The notes under the pieces were generated by a model, which worked only from the letters and a program-made list of their open reading frames with translations, searched no databases and had not been told where the DNA came from. From an uncultured Muribaculaceae bacterium (GTDB lineage Bacteria > Bacteroidota > Bacteroidia > Bacteroidales > Muribaculaceae), in NCBI GenBank assembly GCA_910586565.1, contig CAJUIT010000024.1:1-30927 (forward strand): a DNA stretch of 30,927 bases. Direction: 5' to 3'. The stretch's first letter is position 1. Every line of letters starts with the position of its first letter. Below, one piece after another: positions 16,659 through 23,830 of this stretch. The position numbers and the translations under genes were made by a program.

Positions 16659-17705
16659 ATGACGGGAAAGAAAAAAAATAAGAAGGGGAAGGATAAGGGC
16701 TTTGGTGCGGGCGTGAGCAGGCGCTTGGTGCTTGTTGTGGCTGTGCTGGTGGCTATTGCGTGGGGCGGATGGTATGTGGGGCGGATGGTTTCGCCTTATC
16801 GGGGGGAAACGGCGGCGTGGGTGCGCATTCCGCGCGATGCTTCCCCCGGGGAGGCCCGCGACTCGATATGCGCGGCGTTGGGCGATGCGTTCGGTGGAAA
16901 AGTGGCTGCGTTGTGGAGCGGCGATGTGGCTGTGAGTCACGGTGCTTACCGCATCGAGCCGGGTGAACGCGCCTGGAGTGTGGCCCGAAAGATAGGGCAG
17001 GGGAGGCAAACTCCCGTTAAGCTGACATTCAACAATGTGCGCACTGTCACCGACCTTGCCGAACGGATTGCTTCGCGAATGGATTTCTCGGCCGATGATT
17101 TCACGGCTGCTTTGGGCGAGATTCAAAAGGCCGATTCGGTTTCCGCGCGCGAATTGGAAGCGCAGTTCCTCCCTGACACCTATGAGGTGTATTGGTCGGC
17201 CACGCCCGACGATGTGATTGCGCGGATGAGAGCCAATTACCGCCGCTTCTGGAACGACGAGCGCCTCGACAAGGCTCGCCAATTGGGTCTGACACCGCTG
17301 GAGGTGAGTGTGCTGGCATCAATAGCCGAAGCTGAATCGAACCGACGCGACGAGCGTGGAAAGATTGCGCGGCTCTATCTCAATCGCCTGCACCGCGGTA
17401 TGCTCTTGCAGGCCGACCCGACAGTGAAATTTGCCACAGGCGATTTCGGGGCACGTCGCATCACGGCCGACATGCTGAAAGTTGCGTCGCCCTACAACAC
17501 TTATCGTGTGAAGGGACTCCCTCCGGGCATAATCCGTTTTCCGGAGGCTCGCACTTTGGATGCGGTGCTTAATTCCACTCCACACAACTACATTTATATG
17601 TGTGCACGTCCCGACGGCTCGGGCTACCATGATTTCACCGCCGACTATTCGGCTCACCTTGCCAATGCGCGGGCATTCCGCTCGGCGGCGTATGGGAGGC
17701 GATAG
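16659..17705 (+). CDS. mltG: Endolytic murein transglycosylase MltG (YceG-like)
   Basis: This 348-residue membrane-anchored enzyme cuts nascent peptidoglycan strands. A short basic N-terminus (KKKNKKGKDK) precedes one transmembrane helix at about 22-40. A LysM-like portion follows (SHGAYRIEPGERAWSVARKI, about 93-112). The YceG catalytic core contains ASIAEAESNRRDERGKIARLYLNRL, where Glu224 corresponds to the catalytic glutamate, then LLQADPTVKFA and SPYNTYRVKGLPPGII. All key motifs are present. It follows the toxin-antitoxin genes but is unrelated in function. A repeat-rich tail follows immediately after its stop codon. Confidence 0.93.
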   Translation: MTGKKKNKKGKDKGFGAGVSRRLVLVVAVLVAIAWGGWYVGRMVSPYRGETAAWVRIPRDASPGEARDSICAALGDAFGGKVAALWSGDVAVSHGAYRIEPGERAWSVARKIGQGRQTPVKLTFNNVRTVTDLAERIASRMDFSADDFTAALGEIQKADSVSARELEAQFLPDTYEVYWSATPDDVIARMRANYRRFWNDERLDKARQLGLTPLEVSVLASIAEAESNRRDERGKIARLYLNRLHRGMLLQADPTVKFATGDFGARRITADMLKVASPYNTYRVKGLPPGIIRFPEARTLDAVLNSTPHNYIYMCARPDGSGYHDFTADYSAHLANARAFRSAAYGRR

Positions 17706-17772
17706 TTTTTAGATTTCAGTTTTTAGCTTTTTAGATTTGAAACAGACAAACAGGCAAAAGAAAGTCGAAATC
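17704..17772. repeat. Short heptamer-phased repeat (TTTTTAG/ATTTCAG type)
   Basis: Directly after the mltG stop codon the units TTTTTAG, ATTTCAG, TTTTTAG, then one extra C, TTTTTAG and ATTTGAA follow each other, and an A-rich tail with ACAGAC/ACAGGC words comes next. It fills the gap to the convergent gene ending at 17786. It resembles the other heptamer repeats here in period and position, though not in exact unit. Confidence 0.55.
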
Positions 17773-17785
17773 TCATAGCAAAATT

Positions 17786-18466
17786 CTAAAGATCCTCTCC
17801 ATTGGCCCTATTGTTATTATTATCGTAAAAGAGAGCTATATAAAACTTGCCATATTGTTCTTCTATCTTAAACCAAACGGAATTATTGGAATATTTAGTC
17901 AACAATTCAAGATAAGAATGTAAATCTATTTCATTCCCACTTTCATCAGATACAGTTATACTAACATATTTCAACGGCTCAATTTCCATTAAGATTGAAT
18001 CTCTCGGGGCTGGGAGTTGTATAAAAGGGGCTTCATAGCGTTTGCCGTTAACTCTCATTTCATAACTTATATCTTCATCGGAAGGAATTGAAATGTCGTT
18101 ATATGTTGGAATGATAATATCATTGTCTCGTGCAACATAATTGTCTTTGCTAAGGAATTGGCTGCATAAATTGTTGAATGCGATTTTGGTATCGGTGGCA
18201 CTACTGCCATATATCGGTAATACCGCTATGCGACTAACTTGACCACTTGTTTCGAGTACAAAGACATTCACAGTAGAGCCATTAAATTCGCCCTGCAAAG
18301 CTTCTTTGTCAGTATTAGAAGTCTTAAATCCTTTTTTCTTAAGAGCTTTTACCATTTCCTTCTTGCTTCCGTCAACGGGAATTCCCAAGAACTTAGTAAC
18401 ATCAGATTGGGCATATACACCAAATGATAATAATAGTGATGTAATAATTGATAGGATTAGTTTCAT
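17786..18466 (-). CDS. Secreted protein of unknown function
   Basis: The 226 residues from the ATG at 18466 start with a clear Sec signal peptide (MKLILSIITSLLLSFGVYAQ). That is why I reject the longer frame to 18526, which would bury the signal. The mature part opens with DVTKFLGIPVDGSKKEMVKALKKKGF, which I recall as recurring at the start of unassigned Bacteroidales secreted proteins. No enzyme motif is visible. The gene is clearly more AT-rich than its neighbours and could have been acquired. It is transcribed toward mltG, with repeats between them. No -7 box with exact consensus is found upstream. Confidence 0.75.
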   Translation of the reverse strand: MKLILSIITSLLLSFGVYAQSDVTKFLGIPVDGSKKEMVKALKKKGFKTSNTDKEALQGEFNGSTVNVFVLETSGQVSRIAVLPIYGSSATDTKIAFNNLCSQFLSKDNYVARDNDIIIPTYNDISIPSDEDISYEMRVNGKRYEAPFIQLPAPRDSILMEIEPLKYVSITVSDESGNEIDLHSYLELLTKYSNNSVWFKIEEQYGKFYIALFYDNNNNRANGEDL

Positions 18467-18706
18467 AATCATGTTTAATATTCGTTCGTTAACGTATTCC
18501 CACAAAGCATAGAACTGCAATGCCATGTTCTCGACTTCGAGATGGGCATGATGCTTCTAAGTTTTAATATGTTATGGACTGAGTTGTCCTTATCCGACTG
18601 CATAGTTACTCAAAATCCTTGACAACAACAAACAAAATCGCTTACTTGGTTGCAAGAAAAACTTAAAAATCTGAATATAAAAGGTGAATAGTTTTTAGGG
18701 AAAGGG

Positions 18707-18737
18707 TTGCGTGTGTGGAAGAAAAATGGTAACTTTG
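18707..18737 (+). promoter_or_regulatory. rpsO promoter (-33 TTG, -7 TAACTTTG)
   Basis: TTG at 18707-18709 is followed after exactly 20 bases by TAACTTTG (18730-18737). This is the best complete Bacteroidetes promoter in the window and gives a 5' leader of about 100 bases. The rest of the 18467-18706 gap holds nothing I can name. Confidence 0.8.
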
Positions 18738-18740
18738 CAG

Positions 18741-18797
18741 CGCAAAAGTGCGGGGTGTGCCGCTGAATGGCATTCCGTAAAACCGCTGAATTTTGCG
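18741..18797 (+). promoter_or_regulatory. Structured rpsO leader, possible S15 autoregulatory site
   Basis: In the leader CGCAAAA (18741-18747) can pair with TTTTGCG near 18791-18797, enclosing two small hairpins (GCGG/CCGC and GAAT/ATTC). This gives a three-way-junction-like fold. Ribosomal protein S15 represses its own translation through leader structures in other bacteria; here the function is inferred only from position and fold. Confidence 0.3.
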
Positions 18798-18842
18798 TTT
18801 TGATTATATATTTATTTATTCACCACCAAAATCTCTGAAAGA

Positions 18843-19118
18843 ATGCACTTAAATTCTGAAGAAAAAGTTGAAATCTTTGAGAAGTACGGTAAGGGCAAGA
18901 CTGACACTGGCTCACCTGAAGCGCAGATTGCATTATTCTCGGTCCGTATCGCTCATTTGACTCAGCACCTGAAGTCAAATCACAAAGATTATACCACCGC
19001 TCGTGCGTTGAAGGCTCTCGTAGGTAAGCGTCGTCGCCTTCTTGATTACCTGATCAAGAAAGATATCACCCGCTACCGCGCAATCATCGCTCAGAAAGAG
19101 CTCGGTATCCGCAAATAA
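18843..19118 (+). CDS. rpsO: 30S ribosomal protein S15
   Basis: This 91-residue protein has the normal family length. It contains the S15 signature GKTDTGSPEAQIALFSVRIAHLTQHLKSNHKDYTTARAL... in its early and middle part and ends with LLDYLIKKDITRYRAIIAQKELGIRK. It binds the central domain of 16S rRNA early in small-subunit assembly. It is a single-gene unit with its own strong promoter, leader and terminator. Confidence 0.98.
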   Translation: MHLNSEEKVEIFEKYGKGKTDTGSPEAQIALFSVRIAHLTQHLKSNHKDYTTARALKALVGKRRRLLDYLIKKDITRYRAIIAQKELGIRK

Positions 19119-19147
19119 TCATTGCGGAAAGCGAACGCAAAAACAAT

Positions 19148-19179
19148 GGGCTGTGTCAATCAACGTTTTGACACAGCCC
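19148..19179 (+). terminator. Terminator of rpsO
   Basis: GGGCTGTGTCAA (19148-19159) pairs with TTGACACAGCCC (19168-19179), 12 base pairs with an eight-base loop, followed by TTGTTG. It begins 29 bases after the rpsO stop codon. Confidence 0.8.
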
Positions 19180-19311
19180 TTGTTGCATACCGACTGTTCC
19201 CGGCTCATTTTCGGAAGCTGTGCCGCGCATGGTTGCAGCTTGCGGTCGATTCGGAATGGGTCTTTATGATTTTATAACTTGAAGATTGGGCGCGCTTTGC
19301 GTCAATATAGG

Positions 19312-19319
19312 TAATTTTG
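19312..19319 (+). promoter_or_regulatory. -7 box just before the MATE gene
   Basis: TAATTTTG is an exact TAnnTTTG match, ending only four bases before the GTG start codon at 19324. If used, transcription would begin at or next to that codon and the message would have almost no leader. The rest of the 19180-19311 gap shows nothing further. Confidence 0.55.
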
Positions 19320-19323
19320 CAGC

Positions 19324-20640
19324 GTGAACAGAAAAATTCTTGCATTGGCGGTGCCATCAATTGTGGCTAACATCACCACCCCGTTGCTGGGGCTGGTCGA
19401 CACGGCTGTTGTAGGCCACATGGGGAGTGCCGTCTACATCGGTGCGATTGCCGTTGGCGGGGTGATGTTCAACATGCTCTACTGGCTGTTCTCATTTTTG
19501 CGCGGGGGCACCTCGGGGCTCGCGGCGCAGGCTTGCGGCGCAGCCGACACGAAGTCGCAGACTCTGGTGCTCTACCGCTCCTTGGCCGTGGCATGCGGCG
19601 TGGGGTTGGCCATGATTCTGTTGCAGGTGCCCCTGCTGCGGTTGCTCCGGTGGCTTGTAGGGCCCGATGCACAGACGGGTGCGCTCGCAGCCGACTATTT
19701 CAGAATACTGATTTACGGCGCCCCGGCCATGCTTGGCACCTACGCACTTTCGGGATGGTTTCTCGGCATGCAGAACTCGCGCATGCTCATGGTAACCTCG
19801 ATTGTGGTGAATGTAACCAATATTGCGGTGAGTCTGCTGCTGGTTTATGCCGCAGGGTGGAAAATCCCCGGGGTCGCCACAGGCACATTGGTTGCGCAAT
19901 GGGCCGGATTTGTCACCGGCCTGTTTCTGTTGCGCCGCTATCGGCTGCTTCGGGTGTCTCCGGGCGAGGTTCTGCGCGGCGGTGAGATGGTGCGCTTCTT
20001 CAGGGTTAATGTGGAGGTGATGTTGCGCACGGTTTGCCTTATCGCAGTGACCGTGTGGTTCACCAAAGCCGGTGCCGCGCAGGGTGATGTGATATTGGCT
20101 GTAAATACACTGCTCATGCAGCTTTTCCTGCTTTTTTCCTATATGATGGATGGCTTTGCCTATGCGGCCGAAGCTTTGGTGGGAAAATATGTTGGTGCGA
20201 CCGACACCCTCAAATTGCGCAAATGCGTAAAGGGGGTGTTTGGATGGGGATGTGTGCTTGCGCTGGTATTCACGGCAGTTTATTTTGTGGGTGGCGAAGG
20301 TTTCCTGCACCTGCTGTCGGGTGATGCCGATGTGGTTGCCGCCTCGGCCGACTATTATCTGTGGGCGGCTGCGGTGCCGTTTGCCGGTTTTGCAGCTTTT
20401 GCCTGGGATGGCGTTTTTATCGGAGCCACACTCACGCGCGGCCTGTTGCTGTCGATGTCCGGAGCTATGGTCCTGTTTTTTGTTATGTACTACCTTCTGT
20501 TCCCCCTGATGGGGAACCATGCTCTCTGGCTGGCGTTCATAGCCTATCTTGCCGCCCGCGGCGCATTCCAGACTCTGATTTATATGTGGTGGAGCCGGCA
20601 TAACCATGTTGCCGTCGGTGGCCGCCGGAATTTTAATTGA
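19324..20640 (+). CDS. MATE-family efflux transporter (DinF-like)
   Basis: This 438-residue inner-membrane protein has about twelve helices in two halves. It is predicted to export cationic compounds in exchange for sodium ions or protons. The first helix has the MATE opening ILALAVPSIVANITTPLLGLVDTAVVGHMG, and FSFLRGGTSGLAAQACGA is the conserved loop after helix 2. The start is GTG; the first internal ATG would remove helix 1, so GTG 19324 (or a GTG nine codons later) is needed. The TPR gene begins 11 bases after the stop and is likely co-transcribed. DinF-branch membership is inferred from these motifs; the substrate is unknown. Confidence 0.92.
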   Translation: MNRKILALAVPSIVANITTPLLGLVDTAVVGHMGSAVYIGAIAVGGVMFNMLYWLFSFLRGGTSGLAAQACGAADTKSQTLVLYRSLAVACGVGLAMILLQVPLLRLLRWLVGPDAQTGALAADYFRILIYGAPAMLGTYALSGWFLGMQNSRMLMVTSIVVNVTNIAVSLLLVYAAGWKIPGVATGTLVAQWAGFVTGLFLLRRYRLLRVSPGEVLRGGEMVRFFRVNVEVMLRTVCLIAVTVWFTKAGAAQGDVILAVNTLLMQLFLLFSYMMDGFAYAAEALVGKYVGATDTLKLRKCVKGVFGWGCVLALVFTAVYFVGGEGFLHLLSGDADVVAASADYYLWAAAVPFAGFAAFAWDGVFIGATLTRGLLLSMSGAMVLFFVMYYLLFPLMGNHALWLAFIAYLAARGAFQTLIYMWWSRHNHVAVGGRRNFN

Positions 20641-20651
20641 CCGGACTTTTG

Positions 20652-21530
20652 ATGAAACACTTGCTGAAGAAAACGTTGTGTGTGTGCGTTGCGTTGGCGT
20701 GCGGTTGCCTCATGCTGATTGCCGCCACCGACTATATGAAATATGTGCAATGGGGCGATGATGCCATTGCCAAACAGAAATGGGATGATGCCATCACCTA
20801 TTTCGAGGAGGCCATGCGCATCGAACCCTCCAATCCACAAAACGTGTTGCTGCTGTCGAATGTGGCGATGCTTCACCATTATGCAGGGGAGGATTCGCTT
20901 GCCCTCGACAAACTTACCCACGCCAGAGCAATGGCTCCCGGCTCGGTGGTGATTCTCAACAACCGTGCGCGGGTGCTGTCGGCAATGGGGCGCAATGAGG
21001 ATGCTATGGCCGACTATCGCCTTATCCTCTCGATGGATTCAACCTATGCCGATGCCTACTACGACCTCGGCGCACTTGAACTGCAACAGGGCGATGTGAA
21101 AGGTGCCGAGGCCAACGCACTCCGCTACATGTCGCTTGTCACTCCCGCCGACAGCGTGGCCACCAAATCATCGGCATCTCCCACTCCCGCGCAGTTGCAG
21201 GGGGAGCTGTTGTTGGCCGTAATCTATTCCAACACCCGCCGCCCCGAAGAGGCCATAAGAATGTATAACGACATAATAAAGGCCCAGCCCGAAGCTGTTT
21301 ATTATTCGGCGCGCGCCATGTGCAGGCTGCAACTTGAGCATCTGCCTGAGGCAGCCGACGATATAGCCCGCGGCCTTGAACTCGACCCCAACGACGGGGA
21401 ACTCTACTTCTGCCGCGCCTTCCTCAACAAGCTCCGTTTCCGCGAGGAGGATGCCCGCGAGGATGCCCGCAAAGCTCTCGAGCTCGGCGTCGACCCACGC
21501 CGCGTGCATGCAGTGTTCAGTATGAAGTAA
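20652..21530 (+). CDS. Tetratricopeptide-repeat protein, membrane-anchored or secreted
   Basis: The 292 residues from the ATG at 20652 start with a hydrophobic N-terminal segment (KKTLCVCVALACGCLMLIAA) that works as a signal peptide or anchor. About six TPR units follow, for example AIAKQKWDDAITYFEEAMRI, VILNNRARVLSAMGRNEDAM and ADAYYDLGALELQQGDVKGAE. TPR arrays make protein-protein contacts, so the likely role is a scaffold in the periplasm. An in-frame TTG at 20637 overlaps the MATE stop, but the ATG gives a better signal sequence. It is followed immediately by the long inverted repeat at 21537. Confidence 0.85.
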   Translation: MKHLLKKTLCVCVALACGCLMLIAATDYMKYVQWGDDAIAKQKWDDAITYFEEAMRIEPSNPQNVLLLSNVAMLHHYAGEDSLALDKLTHARAMAPGSVVILNNRARVLSAMGRNEDAMADYRLILSMDSTYADAYYDLGALELQQGDVKGAEANALRYMSLVTPADSVATKSSASPTPAQLQGELLLAVIYSNTRRPEEAIRMYNDIIKAQPEAVYYSARAMCRLQLEHLPEAADDIARGLELDPNDGELYFCRAFLNKLRFREEDAREDARKALELGVDPRRVHAVFSMK

Positions 21531-21536
21531 TCAAGG

Positions 21537-21680
21537 AAAGGTTAGACGAAAAGACAAAAAGACGAAAGACAAAAAGCGAAATTACCATTTGATGGGATAG
21601 TTACGCTCCATCATGCGTCGGTATTCTCGCTTTTTGTCTTTCGTCTTTTTGTCTTTTGTCTAACCTTTTGTCTTTCGTCT
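21537..21680. repeat. Long palindromic element A with AGACAAAA-type arms
   Basis: The left arm (about 21537-21579) and right arm (about 21626-21667) are complementary over some 40 bases with a single bulged G. Both are built from AGACGAAA/AGACAAAA units. The centre is TACC (21583-21586), an inner stem GATGG/CCATC, then CATGCGTCGGTA (21612-21623) and TTCTCGC. A further half-unit tail follows to 21680. It fills the gap between two convergent genes and could act as a terminator in both directions. It is the sister of the element at 23698-23829. Confidence 0.9.
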
Positions 21681-21687
21681 AAAATTT

Positions 21688-23028
21688 TCAGAACGAGAAC
21701 TGGCACATGGCGCCGACGCGGCGGGCGTAGCGGTTGGTGCCGTCCTGATTCATGCGGCGGCCGAGGTCGAATTCTGCGCCAACCTGAAGGCGTGGCAAAA
21801 TGTTCCAGAACACGTTGATGTCGGCACACCATCCGTAGCGGTATTCATCGGCGGCTACGGCATAGCGTGGCAGAAAGTGGGTCTGGCTGAACGATGCGCT
21901 TGCATAGAGCGCCGGGGTGAAGTTGTATTGAACCCCCACGCAGTAGCCGAGCGAACGTGGCGCATAGAGCTCACCCGCAACCTCGGGGTTGGCGATTAGG
22001 TCGTAGTTGCCGGCAAGGAGGTCGTTGGTTAAACCTCCGTAGCCATGACCATAGTTGAAGGTGAGGTAGGTGGTGACGGGGGGTAGTGGATGAGCCACCG
22101 AACTGAGCTGCACGGCCCATCCCGCCACATTGTGGTTTTTGGAGGCAAGGAGGTCGCGGTAGCCGAGAGTGCGCACGATGCCGGCGAGGCGCACATGTTC
22201 ACCCTCGCCCCATTGATATTGCATGAATGCTGCAAAGTCGGGCAACCACTGCGAGGTTTTTGCAGTCACGCCGTCGGTGACGGAGATTTTTGAGGATGGG
22301 TTTTCTACCGACACAGCCATAGTCCAGCGGTTGCGGAAGGTGTGCATGTAGCGAACGAGCACATCGGTGTTGGAGAGTTTGTTGGTGGCGCCTTGTGCAT
22401 CGACCGTCGGTGCCAGGGCGGCGGGGTCGGAGAAAGTGGAGTTGGCATAACCGATTGTGAGATCGCCTAAAGTGGCATAGGCTTTTTTCAGATGGAAGTC
22501 GCGCCCACCATATCCGTTGAAGTTAGCCTCGATGTAGAGCCTGTAGGAACCGAGTTTGCTCCGTCCCACCATCTGGAAAAACAGGGCCGTGCCCGCAGGA
22601 GTTGTTCCCAGCTGGCGAGTGTTGGCCGGATTCTCGGGAATGGGAATCAGATAGGGCGCAAAGGCGCTGCCGGGCATCGCACCGCCCCAGTCATACCATC
22701 CGCGCATGCGCACCACTCCACCTATCCCCATGAGCAGATTAGAGCTTTTGCTCATGAACAGGAATGTGGGGGCTTCGGGGTCCTGCGAGTGTCGGAACTG
22801 GTCGTAGTAGAACGCCACCACCTGATTGCGCAGTGAATCTTGTTGCGGTGTGAGCTCCTCTGCATTATTGTCGATGCGGACCACACGTGGTGAGTTTCCT
22901 TCGAGGTCGATGATGCGGGTGGTGTTCACAACCGAATCGGTGTGGGCTGCCACAAGGCTGCGTGTGGCAGCCGGTGCAACCGCGCATGAACAAGAAATGG
23001 CGGCAAGGGCAAGAACTGTTTTTTTCAT
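21688..23028 (-). CDS. Outer-membrane beta-barrel porin-like protein (DcaP-like)
   Basis: The 446 residues from the ATG at 23028 begin with a signal peptide (MKKTVLALAAISCSCAVAPA). A short helical stretch follows (TPQQDSLRNQVVAFYYDQF), then alternating beta strands to the end. The protein closes in CQFSF, with the terminal phenylalanine used for barrel insertion. The order SSNLLMGIGGVVRMRGWYDWGG, FFQMVGRSKLGSYRLYIEANF and LGDLTIGYANSTFSDP resembles DcaP-type trimeric porins. Uptake of small anionic molecules is known for that family; the substrate here is unknown. An ATG four codons upstream (23040) is an alternative start. The divergent gene at 23244 shares the intergenic region. Confidence 0.75.
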   Translation of the reverse strand: MKKTVLALAAISCSCAVAPAATRSLVAAHTDSVVNTTRIIDLEGNSPRVVRIDNNAEELTPQQDSLRNQVVAFYYDQFRHSQDPEAPTFLFMSKSSNLLMGIGGVVRMRGWYDWGGAMPGSAFAPYLIPIPENPANTRQLGTTPAGTALFFQMVGRSKLGSYRLYIEANFNGYGGRDFHLKKAYATLGDLTIGYANSTFSDPAALAPTVDAQGATNKLSNTDVLVRYMHTFRNRWTMAVSVENPSSKISVTDGVTAKTSQWLPDFAAFMQYQWGEGEHVRLAGIVRTLGYRDLLASKNHNVAGWAVQLSSVAHPLPPVTTYLTFNYGHGYGGLTNDLLAGNYDLIANPEVAGELYAPRSLGYCVGVQYNFTPALYASASFSQTHFLPRYAVAADEYRYGWCADINVFWNILPRLQVGAEFDLGRRMNQDGTNRYARRVGAMCQFSF

Positions 23029-23178
23029 AATTGTCGGCATAATGTGATGGTGTGAGTGCAGGTTGAAACAAAAGTCGGCATAGTCGCTGCACTCATTGCT
23101 TAATGATATTTTAACATTTGAGGATGCTTTAGTGTTTAGCGCGATGTTAAAATTTTTTAGAAATCGCGTTTATTTCAT

Positions 23179-23186
23179 TACCTTTG
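23179..23186 (+). promoter_or_regulatory. -7 box of the small secreted helical protein
   Basis: TACCTTTG matches TAnnTTTG and lies 57 bases before the ATG at 23244. No matching -33 TTG is visible. The rest of the 23041-23178 divergent gap is AT-rich without further recognisable sites. Confidence 0.6.
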
Positions 23187-23243
23187 GACTCGGCAAAACA
23201 TTTTTGCGTGAACAGAACATTTAATCATACAATTCAACTACAA

Positions 23244-23690
23244 ATGGAAAAGACAATCAAAGGTGCATGGCGCTTTATCATGATGATGCTTGTTGTGGCT
23301 CTCAGCGCCAATGTGGCTCAGGCCGACGACAAAGTAATCACCGAGGAATTTGCAAATGAAGGTATTGACAAAGCTGTGGCCGTTATGAACGACATGGTTA
23401 CGCAAATCAATGAGCTCGAACGTGCCGAGCAGGCCGAGGAACTGGCCAATATCATGAACAGCATCAAGTTCCGCAACGTGCGCAAGAAATATGGAAAAAT
23501 CGAACTTACCGACGCCTATCGCGCCCGTCTCATCGAGGCAAACATCGCGGTTGCAAATGCCCTGAAAGAATATCTGGTGCGCGCCGCTCTCCCTTATCAG
23601 CTCCAGCAGATGCTTGAGGAGCAGGCATCGGTTGAGAAAATCACCGAAGCTATCAACCAGTCGAAAACTCTGCGCGAGGCGATGAGTTGA
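23244..23690 (+). CDS. Small secreted helical protein of unknown function
   Basis: The 148 residues from the ATG at 23244 start with a Sec signal peptide (about 1-27, ending NVAQA). The mature part is almost entirely charged amphipathic helix (KVITEEFANEGIDKAVAVMNDMVTQINELERAEQAEELANIM...), with no cysteine and no known motif. It could be a periplasmic helical bundle. The frame extends upstream into the promoter, which excludes earlier starts. It ends directly at palindromic element B. Confidence 0.75.
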   Translation: MEKTIKGAWRFIMMMLVVALSANVAQADDKVITEEFANEGIDKAVAVMNDMVTQINELERAEQAEELANIMNSIKFRNVRKKYGKIELTDAYRARLIEANIAVANALKEYLVRAALPYQLQQMLEEQASVEKITEAINQSKTLREAMS

Positions 23691-23697
23691 ATTTAGA

Positions 23698-23829
23698 GAC
23701 GAAAAGACAAAAAGTTAGACGAAAAGACAAAAAGACGAAAGACAAAAGCGAGAATACCTTTGTGCTGTCATGCTCTGACATGCGTTGGTAATCTCGCTTT
23801 TGTCTTTCGTCTTTTTGTCTTTCGTCTTA
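23698..23829. repeat. Long palindromic element B with AGACAAAA-type arms
   Basis: The left arm 23717-23753 and right arm 23792-23827 are complementary over about 36 bases with one bulged A. Units are AGACGAAA and AGACAAAA, with an extra half-copy on the left (23698-23716). The centre has TACC (23755-23758), an inner stem TGTCA/TGACA, then CATGCGTTGGTA (23779-23790) and ATCTCGC. It fills the gap between two convergent genes and begins eight bases after one stop codon. Compared with element A, the inner stem sequence differs but remains paired. Confidence 0.9.
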
Positions 23830-23830
23830 T

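Noticed and set aside
19492..20607. Long antisense frame (371 codons) opposite the MATE gene
   Set aside because: It is a shadow of the MATE coding strand: no hydrophobic or domain pattern, and rich in Gln, His and Arg. The sense gene has all family motifs.
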